From 70-18 sp041691815 (GTDB taxonomy: Bacteria > Pseudomonadota > Alphaproteobacteria > Acetobacterales > Acetobacteraceae), in assembly GCA_041691815.1 (NCBI GenBank), contig JBEPTZ010000022.1, positions 1 to 45,259 on the forward strand: DNA of 45,259 bases, written 5' to 3'. Under the pieces are notes generated by a model. It saw nothing but the letters and a program-made list of their open reading frames with translations. It searched no databases and was not told where the DNA came from. Positions 34,362 to 43,363 of the stretch are shown piece by piece. The position numbers and the translations under genes are program-made. Position 1 is the first letter of the stretch; the number at the start of each line of letters is the position of its first letter.

Positions 34362-35103
34362 ATGTGAAGGGCGGCGCGTCCTCCCAGAAGGTTTCCTGGG
34401 CGCCGCCGAGCGAGCGGAACAGGATCAGCGCGCCGCTGCGCGAGCCGTAGGGAGCGTGCTTCACCATCGGCGGACGGAAGCAATAGGCGCCGGCCTGCAT
34501 GACGCCGGTATTCCCGGCCAGTTCGCCCCACAGCAGGAAGAATTCTTGCACAACCGGATGGCGCTCCGCCCGTTGGCCGCTCATGAAGGGCGTGGTGGCG
34601 GTGATGTAGGTGTTCTCGCCGCTCACCGGGTCGGCGCGCAGCACGCGCATCCGGGCGCGGGCTTTCATCGAGTCGAGGCCGAAGCGGGAGAAATCACCCT
34701 CCCAGGCGGCGTCGGTAAGGTCCACCTGGCGAACCAGGCGACGCGGATCGAACTGAGCGGCGTTGCCTGGTTCGATCGGGCCGGAGAGAAAGCTGAGGAA
34801 GGTCACGCCTTCGGGCGAGACGACGCCGGAGCGCTGGTAGCCGGAGGGCAGGAAGGCGTAGTTGTCCTCGCCGTAGGTGGCTCCGGTGATCGACAAGCTG
34901 CCGTCGAGGATGTAGACCTCCTCATCGACGGCGAGCACCGTGTCGGGCATCGACCACCCCGCCGGGCAGCGCGTGATGCAGGAAAACGCCCCGCTGCCGG
35001 AGTCTTCGGACAGCAGTTTGAGGCGGGTGCCGGGACGGCCATGGGCCGCGCCGTCGATCCAGTTCAACCGCTGGGCCTGGATGAATTCGATGTGATCGCG
35101 CAT
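34282..35103 (-). CDS. Bicupin protein (DUF4437-like)
   Basis: From the ATG at 35103 (MRDHIEFIQAQRLNW) this is 273 residues with two cupin-like barrels: the first with DEEVYILDGSLSI and YAFLPSGYQRSG, the second with HPVVQEFFLLWGELAG and YCFRPPMVKHAPYG. The metal-site His/Glu pattern is fuller in the second half. A longer frame to 35253 would run across the start of the divergent ligase gene and is rejected. Its last 80 bp overlap tail-to-tail with the hydrolase gene on the other strand. Function is unknown; an isomerase or dioxygenase for a pathway intermediate is possible. Confidence 0.78.
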   Translation of the reverse strand: MRDHIEFIQAQRLNWIDGAAHGRPGTRLKLLSEDSGSGAFSCITRCPAGWSMPDTVLAVDEEVYILDGSLSITGATYGEDNYAFLPSGYQRSGVVSPEGVTFLSFLSGPIEPGNAAQFDPRRLVRQVDLTDAAWEGDFSRFGLDSMKARARMRVLRADPVSGENTYITATTPFMSGQRAERHPVVQEFFLLWGELAGNTGVMQAGAYCFRPPMVKHAPYGSRSGALILFRSLGGAQETFWEDAPPFTFTPEHAPFLPERLRKLGAPYPRPPRY

Positions 35104-35180
35104 GCCCCGATGGTGGGGCGGCGGCGCGACCAAAGTCAATCGCAACACGGCGGCGTCTGCCGGATGAACGGGCCAGAACG

Positions 35181-36560
35181 ATGAACATCGAGACATCGCT
35201 GCCAAATTTCCTGCCGAACGCCCTGCGCCAGCCTCAGGCGGTGGTGCAGGCACTGCAGGACCGCCTGCTCGCCCGTATGGTGGAACTCTGCTACCTGCAC
35301 CACCCGTTCTACTCCAAGCTCATGCGCCGCGAGGGGCTGGAGCCGCGGCATATCCGCAACTGCGCCGAGCTGGAGCGCCTGCCGCCCTGCTCCAAGACCG
35401 AGTTTCTGGCCGATCCGGACTCCTTCCGCCTGAACCCCGAGGCGCTGGGCAATGCGGGAACGCTGTGGAAGGTGGTCTATACCACCGGCACCACGACCGG
35501 CCGGCCGGCGCCGGTCTATGTCGCCGCGCATGATCATTTCGCCTATATGTTCGGCTTTCAGGACCGCCAGGACATCATCGGCTTGCGCGACACAGACCGG
35601 CTGATCAACCTGTTCCCACTGACCAATTTTCCGCTTGGCGCCTTCGCCCGCGCGGCCGACGAGGTCGCCGCGGTCGGGGCGGCGATCGTGTTCGGCCACA
35701 CCGGCCGCGCCGAGATGGGCTTCCCGTTGAACCGCCCGCTTGACGAGGCGGTCGCCGCCGTGGCGCGACATCGGGTGACGGTGCTGTGGGGCGTCGCCGG
35801 GTTCGTCCGCCGGGTGCTGATCCGGGCGCGCGACCTCGGTGCGGATTTCTCCTCGGTTCGCATGGTGATGACGACCGGCGAGGCCGCCTCGCCGGCGATG
35901 CGCGCCGATTTCCGCATGCGCATGGCCGAACTGGGCTGCGCCGACACGGTGGTGGTGAACCGCTACGGTTCCACCGAGCAGGGCGGCACGATGATCGAGT
36001 GTACCGACGGCAGCGGTTTCCACAGCGTGCAGCCGGACCAGTTGTTCCACGAGGTGGTGGACCCGGCCACCGGCAAACGGCTGGCCGACGGTGAATCCGG
36101 TCATCTCGCCGTCACCCACCTGAACCGGCGCGGCACCGTGTTCCTGCGCTACATGGTAGGCGATGTCGCCTCGCTGGACCACGCCATCTGCCCGCATTGC
36201 GGTCGCACCTCGGTGCGCATGTCCTCCACCCCGGTGCGCTCGGGCGACATCATCAAGATCCGCGGCGCGCTGGTGAATCTGGCCAACCTGAAATCGACCT
36301 TCGACCGCAGCCGCGACATCGACGAGTACCAGATCGTGGTGCGCCCGCAGGACGAGGCCGACGTGTTCTCGATGGACGAACTGGTCATCCGCCTCGCCCC
36401 AGCGCAGGGCTCCGCCGCCGTCGGCGAGCGGGTGGCTGAGGAGGTGCAGCGTCTGACCAATCTGCGCCCGCGCATCGAGATCGTCGGGCGCGACGAAATC
36501 TACGACCCCATCACCGCCAGCAAGCCGCGCCGCATCGTCGATGCGCGCCCGCCACGCTGA
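35181..36560 (+). CDS. Phenylacetate-CoA ligase-like AMP-forming enzyme
   Basis: This 459-residue protein matches the PaaK/CoF-synthetase family. The adenylation P-loop reads VYTTGTTTGRPAP, the aromatic loop VVNRYGSTEQGG, and the zinc knuckle ICPHCGRTSVR sits before the C-terminal lid (SGDIIKIRGALVNLANLKS; a final Lys in ASKPRRI). It should activate a carboxylic acid, probably aromatic or cyclic, to its CoA thioester or AMP derivative. It diverges from the bicupin gene across 77 bp. Its stop overlaps the start of the 53-residue ORF (TGATG), making it first in a run that ends with the Dpp-type transporter. Confidence 0.9.
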   Translation: MNIETSLPNFLPNALRQPQAVVQALQDRLLARMVELCYLHHPFYSKLMRREGLEPRHIRNCAELERLPPCSKTEFLADPDSFRLNPEALGNAGTLWKVVYTTGTTTGRPAPVYVAAHDHFAYMFGFQDRQDIIGLRDTDRLINLFPLTNFPLGAFARAADEVAAVGAAIVFGHTGRAEMGFPLNRPLDEAVAAVARHRVTVLWGVAGFVRRVLIRARDLGADFSSVRMVMTTGEAASPAMRADFRMRMAELGCADTVVVNRYGSTEQGGTMIECTDGSGFHSVQPDQLFHEVVDPATGKRLADGESGHLAVTHLNRRGTVFLRYMVGDVASLDHAICPHCGRTSVRMSSTPVRSGDIIKIRGALVNLANLKSTFDRSRDIDEYQIVVRPQDEADVFSMDELVIRLAPAQGSAAVGERVAEEVQRLTNLRPRIEIVGRDEIYDPITASKPRRIVDARPPR

Positions 36561-36721
36561 TGACGACCGCGCGTGGCGGCTGCCATTTCCGCATCACGGC
36601 CGACGCGCCGCTCCCCGATGCGGCGCGCAACACGATCGAATACGGCGTGCCCGGCTTCTGGATCTGCCTCAGCCGTCTCCGCCGCCTGCCGCACGCTACC
36701 CTCGCAAGGATCGCCGCATGA
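36560..36721 (+). CDS. Coupled 53-residue small protein, unknown
   Basis: A 53-codon frame fills the gap between the ligase and amidohydrolase genes exactly. Its ATG overlaps the ligase stop (TGATG, 36558-36562) and its stop overlaps the next start (ATGA, 36718-36721). By hand count about 85% of third positions are G or C, like the flanking genes. The product begins MTTARGGCHFRITADAP and contains NTIEYGVPGFWICLSRL; it has two Cys and no membrane helix or signal. I recognise no family. The perfect coupling argues for a real subunit or accessory of a neighbour. A spacer read by chance is the alternative. Confidence 0.55.
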   Translation: MTTARGGCHFRITADAPLPDAARNTIEYGVPGFWICLSRLRRLPHATLARIAA

Positions 36722-37617
36722 CCAGGTTCGACCCCGACGCCACCCGCACCGGATACGGCGCCATCGACATCGTCGTGAACTGCTATACGCCCGAGGTGGT
36801 GGCGGCCGGCCATGCGCCGACCGACGAGAGGTTCCGCACCAAGGTGGGCATCGCCGGCAGCGACCGGCGCGGCCTGTCACTGGAGGATTATATCGCCAAG
36901 ATGGACCGCGCCGGCATCGAGCGCTCGCTGCTGGTGGCGGCGCGCTGCGGCGATCTGCGCATCCAGGGTTCCACCGAGGTAGCCTACGAGGTGATTGCGG
37001 AGGCCTGTGCGAAATATCCGCACCGCTTCTCGGGTTTGGCGGGCATCGACCCTACCCGCGGCATCGCCGGGCTGCGCGAACTCGACCGAGCGGTAAAGGA
37101 ATACGGCTTCGTCGGCGCGCATCTCTACCCGCACTGGTTCGGCAAAGCACCCGACGCGGCGATCTACTACCCCTACTATGCCCGCTGCGCCGAGCTCGGC
37201 GTTCCAATCATGATGCAGGTCGGCCAGTGCCTAGTCTACCAGACCGACCGGCGGCTACCCTCGGTGGGCCGCCCGATCACACTCGATCAGGTGGCGATTG
37301 ACTTCCCGGAACTGACCCTGATCGGCATCCATCTCGGCTATCCCTGGGTGGATGAGATGATCAGCGTCTGCTGGAAGCATCCCAACGTCTACATGGCCGG
37401 CGATGCTTATGCGCCTAAGCACTGGCCGGCGCAGGCGATCCATTATGCGAACACCTACGGCCAGGACAAATTCATGTTCGGCACCGACTGGTGGGTGATC
37501 GACCCCGAGCGAGCAATGCCGGAGGTGTTGGCGCTGGATTTCCGCCCTGGCCCGCTGCGCAAGATCCTGCGCGACACCGCGGTCCGCCTGTTCCGGCTAC
37601 CCGAAGCGTCCGGTTGA
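36718..37617 (+). CDS. Amidohydrolase-2 family (ACMSD-like) protein lacking the N-terminal HxH
   Basis: This 299-residue TIM-barrel protein is of the Amidohydro_2 family, which includes aminocarboxymuconate-semialdehyde decarboxylase and related decarboxylases, hydratases and hydrolases. Residues seen: GAHLYPHWFG, IGIHLGYPWVDE, MFGTDWWV. The family's first metal motif (DxHxH at the end of strand 1) is replaced by IDIVVN, so two of the usual metal ligands are absent; similar IDxxVN variants occur in the superfamily. It may bind its metal differently or work without one. Its start overlaps the small ORF stop (ATGA). A CoA ligase plus a decarboxylase-like enzyme suits an aromatic or cyclic acid route. 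Confidence 0.87.
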   Translation: MTRFDPDATRTGYGAIDIVVNCYTPEVVAAGHAPTDERFRTKVGIAGSDRRGLSLEDYIAKMDRAGIERSLLVAARCGDLRIQGSTEVAYEVIAEACAKYPHRFSGLAGIDPTRGIAGLRELDRAVKEYGFVGAHLYPHWFGKAPDAAIYYPYYARCAELGVPIMMQVGQCLVYQTDRRLPSVGRPITLDQVAIDFPELTLIGIHLGYPWVDEMISVCWKHPNVYMAGDAYAPKHWPAQAIHYANTYGQDKFMFGTDWWVIDPERAMPEVLALDFRPGPLRKILRDTAVRLFRLPEASG

Positions 37618-37744
37618 TGCGCCGCCGGCTCACTAATCGCTTCGCCCGTCCTGGAACTGCGGGCAAGTATGGCGCCTGCGCTGAAGGCGAACGGCTGCGG
37701 GCAGGCCCGTGGGCGCAACCTGCCGCGAGGGGGGACGACACGGT

Positions 37745-38662
37745 ATGACGCGGTTCCTGCTGCGGCGTGGGCTGCAATCGGTGCTGACGGTGCTCGGCGT
37801 GATCACGGCCGTCTTTTTCCTGGTACGGCTGGCCGGCGACCCGACGGCCCTGCTACTGCCGGCCGAGGCCACGGCGGCGGATACGGCACGGCTGCGCGCC
37901 GCACTCGGCCTTGACCAGCCTTTGGCCGTGCAGTTTTGGAAGTTCCTTCTGCATGTGTTGCAAGGCGATTTCGGCAATTCGGTACGGTCCAGCGACTCGG
38001 CTATGGGGCTGGTGCTGGGACGCCTGCCGGCCACGCTGGAACTGGCGCTGACCTCTTTCGGCTTTGGCATTGGCATCGCCTTCCTGGCCGGCATCGCCAT
38101 GCGCCTCAGCGGCTCCCGCTGGTTGCAGGCGACGATCAGCTGGATCACGGTCGGACGGCAGGCGATCCCGATTTTTTCCTTTGCCCTGGTGATGATCCTG
38201 GTGTTCTCGGTCTGGTTGCGATGGCTGCCCTCGCTCGGCCGTGGCAGCTGGCAGCATCTGGTGCTGCCAGCGGTCTCGCTGGGCAGCTACGAACTCGGCC
38301 TTTATTTGCGCCTGTTCAACGCCTCGCTTGCTGCCGAGGAACAGCAGGACTACGTCCGGTGCGCCTATGCCAAGGGGCTGGGCCGGGCGCGGACATTGCT
38401 GACGCATATGCTGCCCAACGCGCTGTTGCCGCTGGTCACGGTGGCCGGCATCAATCTCGGCCTGCTGCTGGGCGGCACGGTGATCACCGAGATGGTGTTC
38501 AGTTGGCCCGGCGTCGGCCGGCTGATCGTGCAGTCGGTCAGCGAGCACGACTACCCCGTCATCATCGCCGGCGTGTTCATGATCTCGGTCATCTTCGTCG
38601 CGCTGAACCTGGTGGTGGACCTGCTGTATGGCCTGCTCGACCCACGGGTGAAGCTGGCATGA
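37745..38662 (+). CDS. Dipeptide/oligopeptide-type ABC transporter permease (DppB type)
   Basis: This 305-residue permease has six helices. It begins MTRFLLRRGLQSVLTVLGVITAVFFLVRLAGDP, which is the DppB pattern, followed by the LRAALGLDQPLAVQFWKF periplasmic segment and the EAA-type loop RCAYAKGLGRARTLLTHMLPNAL. The ATG at 37745 has GAGGGGGG about 10 bases upstream; a GTG at 37709 would add only atypical residues. It overlaps DppC by four bases (ATGA). Confidence 0.92.
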   Translation: MTRFLLRRGLQSVLTVLGVITAVFFLVRLAGDPTALLLPAEATAADTARLRAALGLDQPLAVQFWKFLLHVLQGDFGNSVRSSDSAMGLVLGRLPATLELALTSFGFGIGIAFLAGIAMRLSGSRWLQATISWITVGRQAIPIFSFALVMILVFSVWLRWLPSLGRGSWQHLVLPAVSLGSYELGLYLRLFNASLAAEEQQDYVRCAYAKGLGRARTLLTHMLPNALLPLVTVAGINLGLLLGGTVITEMVFSWPGVGRLIVQSVSEHDYPVIIAGVFMISVIFVALNLVVDLLYGLLDPRVKLA

Positions 38663-39504
38663 ACAGGCTGCAACCCGCGCACATCGTCGCGGCACTGCTG
38701 CTGGCAGCGATGCTGGGCTTCATCGTCATCGTGCCGCTGTTGCCCGACTACAACCCTTACCAGCAGGATCTCGCGGGCAGTCTGGTGCCGGTGATGGAGA
38801 GGGCACCCGACGGCCAGTTCTTCATCCTGGGCAGCGACACGCTAGGCCGCGACATGCTCGACCGGCTGGCGCTGGCCGGCCGCATCTCGGTGCTGATCGC
38901 CTCCGGCGCGGTCACGTTCAGCCTGGTGGTGGGCGTGCTGCTAGGCCTAGTCGCCGGCTATTTTCGCGGCGCGACCGAGGCGGTGATCATGGGTTTCGCC
39001 GATCTGCAACTTTCGATCCCGCGCATCCTGCTGCTGATCGCGGTCACCGCCATGGTCGGGCCCGGGATGTATAAGCTGGCCCTGCTGCTGGGCGCGACGA
39101 GCTGGGTTTCCTACGGTCGCGTCGCGCGTGCCATGGCATTGAGCCTGCGCACGCGCGAATTCGTGCTGTCGGCCACCACCCAGGGCGCCAGCGCCGCCTG
39201 GAACATCCGCCGCCATCTGCTGCCCAACGTGCTGCCGCAGATGCTGATCATCGGCTCGTACGAGTTCGGCCAAATTGTCATCATGGAATCCTCGCTGAGC
39301 TATCTCGGTTTGGGCGTGCAGCCACCGCTGCCGAGTTGGGGGATGATGGTGGCGGACGGGCAGAACTACCTGGCGCTGGCACCCTCGCTGGCCATCCTGC
39401 CCAGCATCGGGCTGTTCGTGCTGATCGCCGGATTGCAGATCCTCTCGCAGGCATTCACCGCGGAAAACCGGACCCCGGCGCTCACAGGGAAGCGGGCCGG
39501 ATGA
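38659..39504 (+). CDS. Dipeptide/oligopeptide-type ABC transporter permease (DppC type)
   Basis: This 281-residue permease has the DppC layout: one N-terminal helix (HIVAALLLAAMLGFIVIVPLLP), the conserved LGSDTLGRDMLDRLALAGRISV, and the coupling loop FVLSATTQGASAAWNIRRHLLPN, then ESSLSYLGLGVQPPLPSWGMM. The ATG overlaps the DppB stop and its own end overlaps the ATPase gene (ATGA). It forms the heterodimeric channel with DppB. Confidence 0.93.
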   Translation: MNRLQPAHIVAALLLAAMLGFIVIVPLLPDYNPYQQDLAGSLVPVMERAPDGQFFILGSDTLGRDMLDRLALAGRISVLIASGAVTFSLVVGVLLGLVAGYFRGATEAVIMGFADLQLSIPRILLLIAVTAMVGPGMYKLALLLGATSWVSYGRVARAMALSLRTREFVLSATTQGASAAWNIRRHLLPNVLPQMLIIGSYEFGQIVIMESSLSYLGLGVQPPLPSWGMMVADGQNYLALAPSLAILPSIGLFVLIAGLQILSQAFTAENRTPALTGKRAG

Positions 39505-41576
39505 GCCGCGCCGGGGAAGCGGTGCTCGAGATCGAAGACATCAGCATCGGCGTGGACCATGGCGACGGCATCGTCCGCCTGGTCGATGGCGTATCTTTCG
39601 CCGTGCGGCAGCACGAGGTGTTCGGCCTGGTCGGCGAATCCGGCTCCGGCAAGAGCCTGACCATGCTGGCGGTGATGGGCTTGCTGCCTGAGCCGGTGCG
39701 TATGCTGGGCGGCCGCATCCGGCTGAATGGGCGCGATATCGCCGGGCTCGATTTCGCGTCCATGCGCGCGATCCGTGGTCGGAGCATCTCGGCGATCTTC
39801 CAGGACCCGATGACGGCGTTGAACCCGGTGCGCCGGGTTGGCCCGCAGATCGATGAAGCGCTGCGCGTGCACAACCACGGCTGGAGGCGGGCGCAGATAA
39901 TCGACCGGTCGCTGGCGCTGATGGACATGGTGGGCATCCCCGACGCGGCCCGGCGGCGTGAGCAATACCCGCACGAATTTTCCGGCGGCATGCGCCAGCG
40001 CATCATGATCGCGATTGCCATGGCCAACGAGCCCGACCTGCTGGTAGCCGACGAGCCGACCACGGCGCTGGATGTCACCATCCAGGCGCAGGTGATGTCG
40101 GTGCTGGCCGAGGTCAGGCAGCGCACCGGAGCTGCGATGGTCCTCATCACCCATGATCTGGGCCTGGTCGCCGAGACCGCCGACTGGATCGGGGTGATGT
40201 ACAGCGGCCGTCTAGTCGAGAAACGTCCCGGCGGCTCCATCCTCGACGCTCCCTCCCATCCCTATACCGCTGGCCTCGCCGCCAGTCTGCCGGGCCTCGA
40301 TCGTGGTCAGGAGAAACTGGCGGCGATCCCCGGCTACGTGCCCGACCCTTCGCATCGCCCCGGCGGCTGCGCTTTCCACCCACGCTGCGCCATGGCGGCA
40401 GGACGCGAAGTGTGCCGGATCGAGACCCCCACGCTGCGTCCCGCCGGGCCGGGGCGGATCTCCGCCTGTCATTTTGCCGAGGAAACTCCGGGCTGGGCGG
40501 AGGCGCGCCGCCGCGCCGCTCCCGGCCCACATGCGGCGCGCGCGCTGGCCGAACAGGGCCCTATCGTGCTGGAGCTGCGCAACCTGGCCAAGAGCTTCCG
40601 CAGCGGCGGCTGGTTCGGCCTTGGCGGCGCCACTATGCAGGCGCTGCATGGGGTGAGCTTCACCCTGTGCACGGGCCGCACGCTCGGCCTGGTCGGTGAA
40701 TCCGGCTGCGGCAAGTCCACGTTGGGACGAGTGGTGCTGCGGCTGATGGCAGCGTCCGGCGGCGAGGTATGGGTGAACGGTGAGCGATACCTGGAACTTG
40801 GCCGAGCTGGGTTGCGGGCGCGCCGCAAGCGGTTGCAGGTGGTGTTCCAGGATCCGTACTCCTCACTCGATCCGCGCATGACGGTACACGAGGTGATCGC
40901 CGAGCCGCTGCGCATCAATGGCCGATACAGCGCCGAACGGGTGCACGCGCTGCTCGATATGGTGGGGCTCGTGCCGGAGATGGAGATGCGGCGGCCCGGT
41001 CAGTTCTCCGGTGGCCAGCGCCAGCGCATCGCCATTGCCCGCGCCCTGGCGCTGGAGCCCGATCTGCTGATTCTGGATGAGGCGGTCTCGGCGCTGGACG
41101 TCTCGATCCAGGCGCAGGTGATCAACCTGCTGCGCGAGTTGCAGGCGCGGCTCGGCCTGTCCTATTTGTTCATCTCGCACGATCTGTCGGTGGTGCGGCA
41201 TATCAGCGACGAGGTCGCAGTGATGTATCTCGGCCGCCTCGTGGAACGCGGTCCGGCGGAGCGAATATTCGATCGTCCAGCGCACCCTTACACATCCGCG
41301 TTGATCGCGGCGATTCCTCGCCCGGACGGTAGGCGCGGGCGCGCCACGGTGGTGCGCGGCGAGCAGCCCAACCCCTTCGCGCCACCCTCTGGCTGCACCT
41401 TCCGCACCCGCTGCCCACGCGCGGTCGAACGCTGCGCGCGGGAAGTGCCGGCGTTGCTGGAGCGCACCGAGCCCGGACATTTCAGCGCCTGCCACTTCGC
41501 CGTGGAACACGCGGCGGATGGCTCAGCCGCGGAAGAGAAAGATGGCGGAGAAGGGAGAACAATTGCGATTCCATGA
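39501..41576 (+). CDS. Fused dipeptide-type ABC transporter ATPase (DppD-DppF in one chain)
   Basis: This 691-residue protein carries two complete nucleotide-binding domains. Domain 1 has Walker A GESGSGKSL, signature FSGGMRQRIMIAIAM, Walker B LLVADEPTTALDV and an oligopeptide-type tail with cysteines (CAFHPRCAMAAGREVC). Domain 2 has GESGCGKST, FSGGQRQRIAIARAL, LLILDEAVSALDV (Ala for the usual Pro) and tail CTFRTRCPRAVERC. The fusion replaces the usual two genes and fixes a 1:1 ratio. The final 25 or so residues are charged and unlike the family. It is the end of the run starting at the ligase gene. Confidence 0.93.
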   Translation: MSRAGEAVLEIEDISIGVDHGDGIVRLVDGVSFAVRQHEVFGLVGESGSGKSLTMLAVMGLLPEPVRMLGGRIRLNGRDIAGLDFASMRAIRGRSISAIFQDPMTALNPVRRVGPQIDEALRVHNHGWRRAQIIDRSLALMDMVGIPDAARRREQYPHEFSGGMRQRIMIAIAMANEPDLLVADEPTTALDVTIQAQVMSVLAEVRQRTGAAMVLITHDLGLVAETADWIGVMYSGRLVEKRPGGSILDAPSHPYTAGLAASLPGLDRGQEKLAAIPGYVPDPSHRPGGCAFHPRCAMAAGREVCRIETPTLRPAGPGRISACHFAEETPGWAEARRRAAPGPHAARALAEQGPIVLELRNLAKSFRSGGWFGLGGATMQALHGVSFTLCTGRTLGLVGESGCGKSTLGRVVLRLMAASGGEVWVNGERYLELGRAGLRARRKRLQVVFQDPYSSLDPRMTVHEVIAEPLRINGRYSAERVHALLDMVGLVPEMEMRRPGQFSGGQRQRIAIARALALEPDLLILDEAVSALDVSIQAQVINLLRELQARLGLSYLFISHDLSVVRHISDEVAVMYLGRLVERGPAERIFDRPAHPYTSALIAAIPRPDGRRGRATVVRGEQPNPFAPPSGCTFRTRCPRAVERCAREVPALLERTEPGHFSACHFAVEHAADGSAAEEKDGGEGRTIAIP

Positions 41577-41679
41577 TGAAAACGGCATCGAGAAATTGCC
41601 ATTTGCTTTCTTCCATTGTGCCATCCGAAGGACAACGGACACGAATCTTCTTTTTTTGGTCGAAGACGTTAGAACCTTG

Positions 41680-43278
41680 CTACGCCTGCGGCGGAAGCAG
41701 GTTCTGCGGATTGATCACCCCGTCTGGATCAAGCGTGCGCTTCAGTGCCACCAACAGATCCTGCGTCGCAGGTTGGCGCGTGCGGAAATACGGGTATTTG
41801 CGCCCGATCTGCAGGTGTACGCCACCCAGCGCGGCCCAGCGCGCGAGGATCGTGGCACTGAGCGCCTGCACTGCCGCCCGCGCCGCCGGATTGTCTTTGC
41901 GCACGCGCAGAGCGGCGCGTTCGGCGGGACTCATGTAATGGGTATGAATAGGCAGCGGCCCATCAGACCAGCGGATCAGCGTCTCGATTCCCACGCCGGT
42001 GGGGCCATGGGCGGACAGCAGGTAGCCGCGGTCGATGCCTTCAGCGCGCATCGCCTCGGCATGCTCGGCGAAGGCAGCCTCGGTCGCGGCGAAACACGCG
42101 GCACCGCGCGAGTTCGGCACCACCACGTGCAACCAGTTCATCCGTTTGGCGGACGGCGTCAGCAGCCCGTTCATCGGTCCAAACGGTATGGCCCGCATCA
42201 CCTTGGGGATGGAGGCGGGCACGCGGGTGCCGCCAGCCTGCGTGGCCAACGCTCGGATGCGGCGCATGCGCGAGCCGGCATCGGCCCGGTCGCGTCCCTC
42301 GGCGATCACGTTCATCAGATAGCCGATGCGCCCGGCGAAGCGACGCCCGTGCAGCGCGATCTGGGCCACGTCGCGCAGGCCGGAGGCAAGCGACCCCGCG
42401 CCGCGCACCACTTGGCCGAGCACGGCAAGGTCGGCGGACAGGCCATGACTCGCCATCCGGGCACGCGCGGTGAACGGGTCCATAGCCAGGCATTCGGTGG
42501 CCAGCATCTCGGCCCCGATGCGGCCCATCGTGCGCAGCAGCGCGGCCGGATCGGCGAAGGAGTAGGAGCAGGTCTCCACCGCGCCGGCGGCGGGGATCAG
42601 CACCAGCGTCGCCTCCACCTTGATGCCGAAGGCGCCGCAATCGCCCAGCAACGGGCCGGTCAGGTCGGGGCCGTAATTGCGAAAGAACGGCGAGGCCACC
42701 TCGGTGCCCGCCGCCGAACCGGTGGTGAGCAGTGCCCCGGTGCCGGTCACCGCGCGCAGGCCCAACACCGATTCTGCCGAGGTGCCACGATGGCCGGAGC
42801 CGTAGTACTTCGCCCCCTGCGACAGGCTGGCACCGATCGTCGCATGCCGACCGGAGAAGGTGCCCCAGAACGGCGTGGTCAGCCCGTGCGGCGCGAGCGC
42901 TTCGTGCAGTGCGGCCCAGGTGACGCCCGCTTCGACGGTCACGAACCGGTCCTCGGTGTTGATGTCGAGGATGCGGTCCATCGCCGTCATATCCACCACA
43001 ATGGTGCGGGCATCGGCCGGGAGGTAGCCGGCGCTGTAGGACAGGCCGGCCCCACGCGCTGCCAGCGACAGGCCGAGTTGGCGCGCCGCCCCGACCAGCG
43101 CCTGAACCTCGGCCGTGGCGGCCGGCCGGGCCATGGCGAGCGGCTGGTGCTCGGCGACGTAGAAGATGTCCGTGGCCAGCAGATCGAGTCCGTCGGTCCG
43201 CAATTCGAGCCCCGGACAGAGTCGCGAAACCGATGCGAGCAGCGCCGCCCGGTCCTGCAGCGTGGCGTCATGTTCCAT
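41680..43278 (-). CDS. FAD-linked oxidase, vanillyl-alcohol-oxidase-like superfamily
   Basis: This 532-residue flavoprotein has an N-terminal PCMH-type FAD domain (LAARGAGLSYSAGYLPADARTIVVDM; TFSGRHATIGASLSQGAKYYGSGHRG; GDCGAFGIKVEATL) and a long substrate domain ending in LKRTLDPDGVINPQNLLPP, the usual end of VAO/FAD-oxidase-C proteins. It may oxidise a hydroxy acid, phenolic or alcohol group. It lies on the opposite strand between the transporter ATPase gene and the binding-protein gene, converging with the former across 103 bp and diverging from the latter. No signal peptide is evident. Confidence 0.87.
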   Translation of the reverse strand: MEHDATLQDRAALLASVSRLCPGLELRTDGLDLLATDIFYVAEHQPLAMARPAATAEVQALVGAARQLGLSLAARGAGLSYSAGYLPADARTIVVDMTAMDRILDINTEDRFVTVEAGVTWAALHEALAPHGLTTPFWGTFSGRHATIGASLSQGAKYYGSGHRGTSAESVLGLRAVTGTGALLTTGSAAGTEVASPFFRNYGPDLTGPLLGDCGAFGIKVEATLVLIPAAGAVETCSYSFADPAALLRTMGRIGAEMLATECLAMDPFTARARMASHGLSADLAVLGQVVRGAGSLASGLRDVAQIALHGRRFAGRIGYLMNVIAEGRDRADAGSRMRRIRALATQAGGTRVPASIPKVMRAIPFGPMNGLLTPSAKRMNWLHVVVPNSRGAACFAATEAAFAEHAEAMRAEGIDRGYLLSAHGPTGVGIETLIRWSDGPLPIHTHYMSPAERAALRVRKDNPAARAAVQALSATILARWAALGGVHLQIGRKYPYFRTRQPATQDLLVALKRTLDPDGVINPQNLLPPQA

Positions 43279-43316
43279 GGCGCGGGTTTAGCGTTTGGCC
43301 GCGCATCCGCAAGACG

Positions 43317-43331
43317 GAATCCGACGGATTC
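43317..43331. promoter_or_regulatory. 15-bp perfect dyad GAATCCG-A-CGGATTC
   Basis: A perfect inverted repeat with seven-base arms sits in the 85-bp gap between the leftward FAD-linked oxidase start (43278) and the rightward binding-protein start (43364). The position is right for an operator controlling both genes, and it is too short and lacks a T-run for a terminator. No regulator gene accompanies this cluster in the window. Confidence 0.45.
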
Positions 43332-43363
43332 AGGAATTTCATAAAATGACGAAAGGAAACCCC

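Noticed and set aside
37617..37748. A 43-codon frame between the amidohydrolase and DppB genes with TGATG and ATGA overlaps, like the 53-residue ORF.
   Set aside because: By hand count only about two thirds of its third positions are G or C, clearly below the neighbours. The product is Arg/Gly/Ala-rich without pattern, and the DppB ribosome site lies inside it. More likely a spacer.
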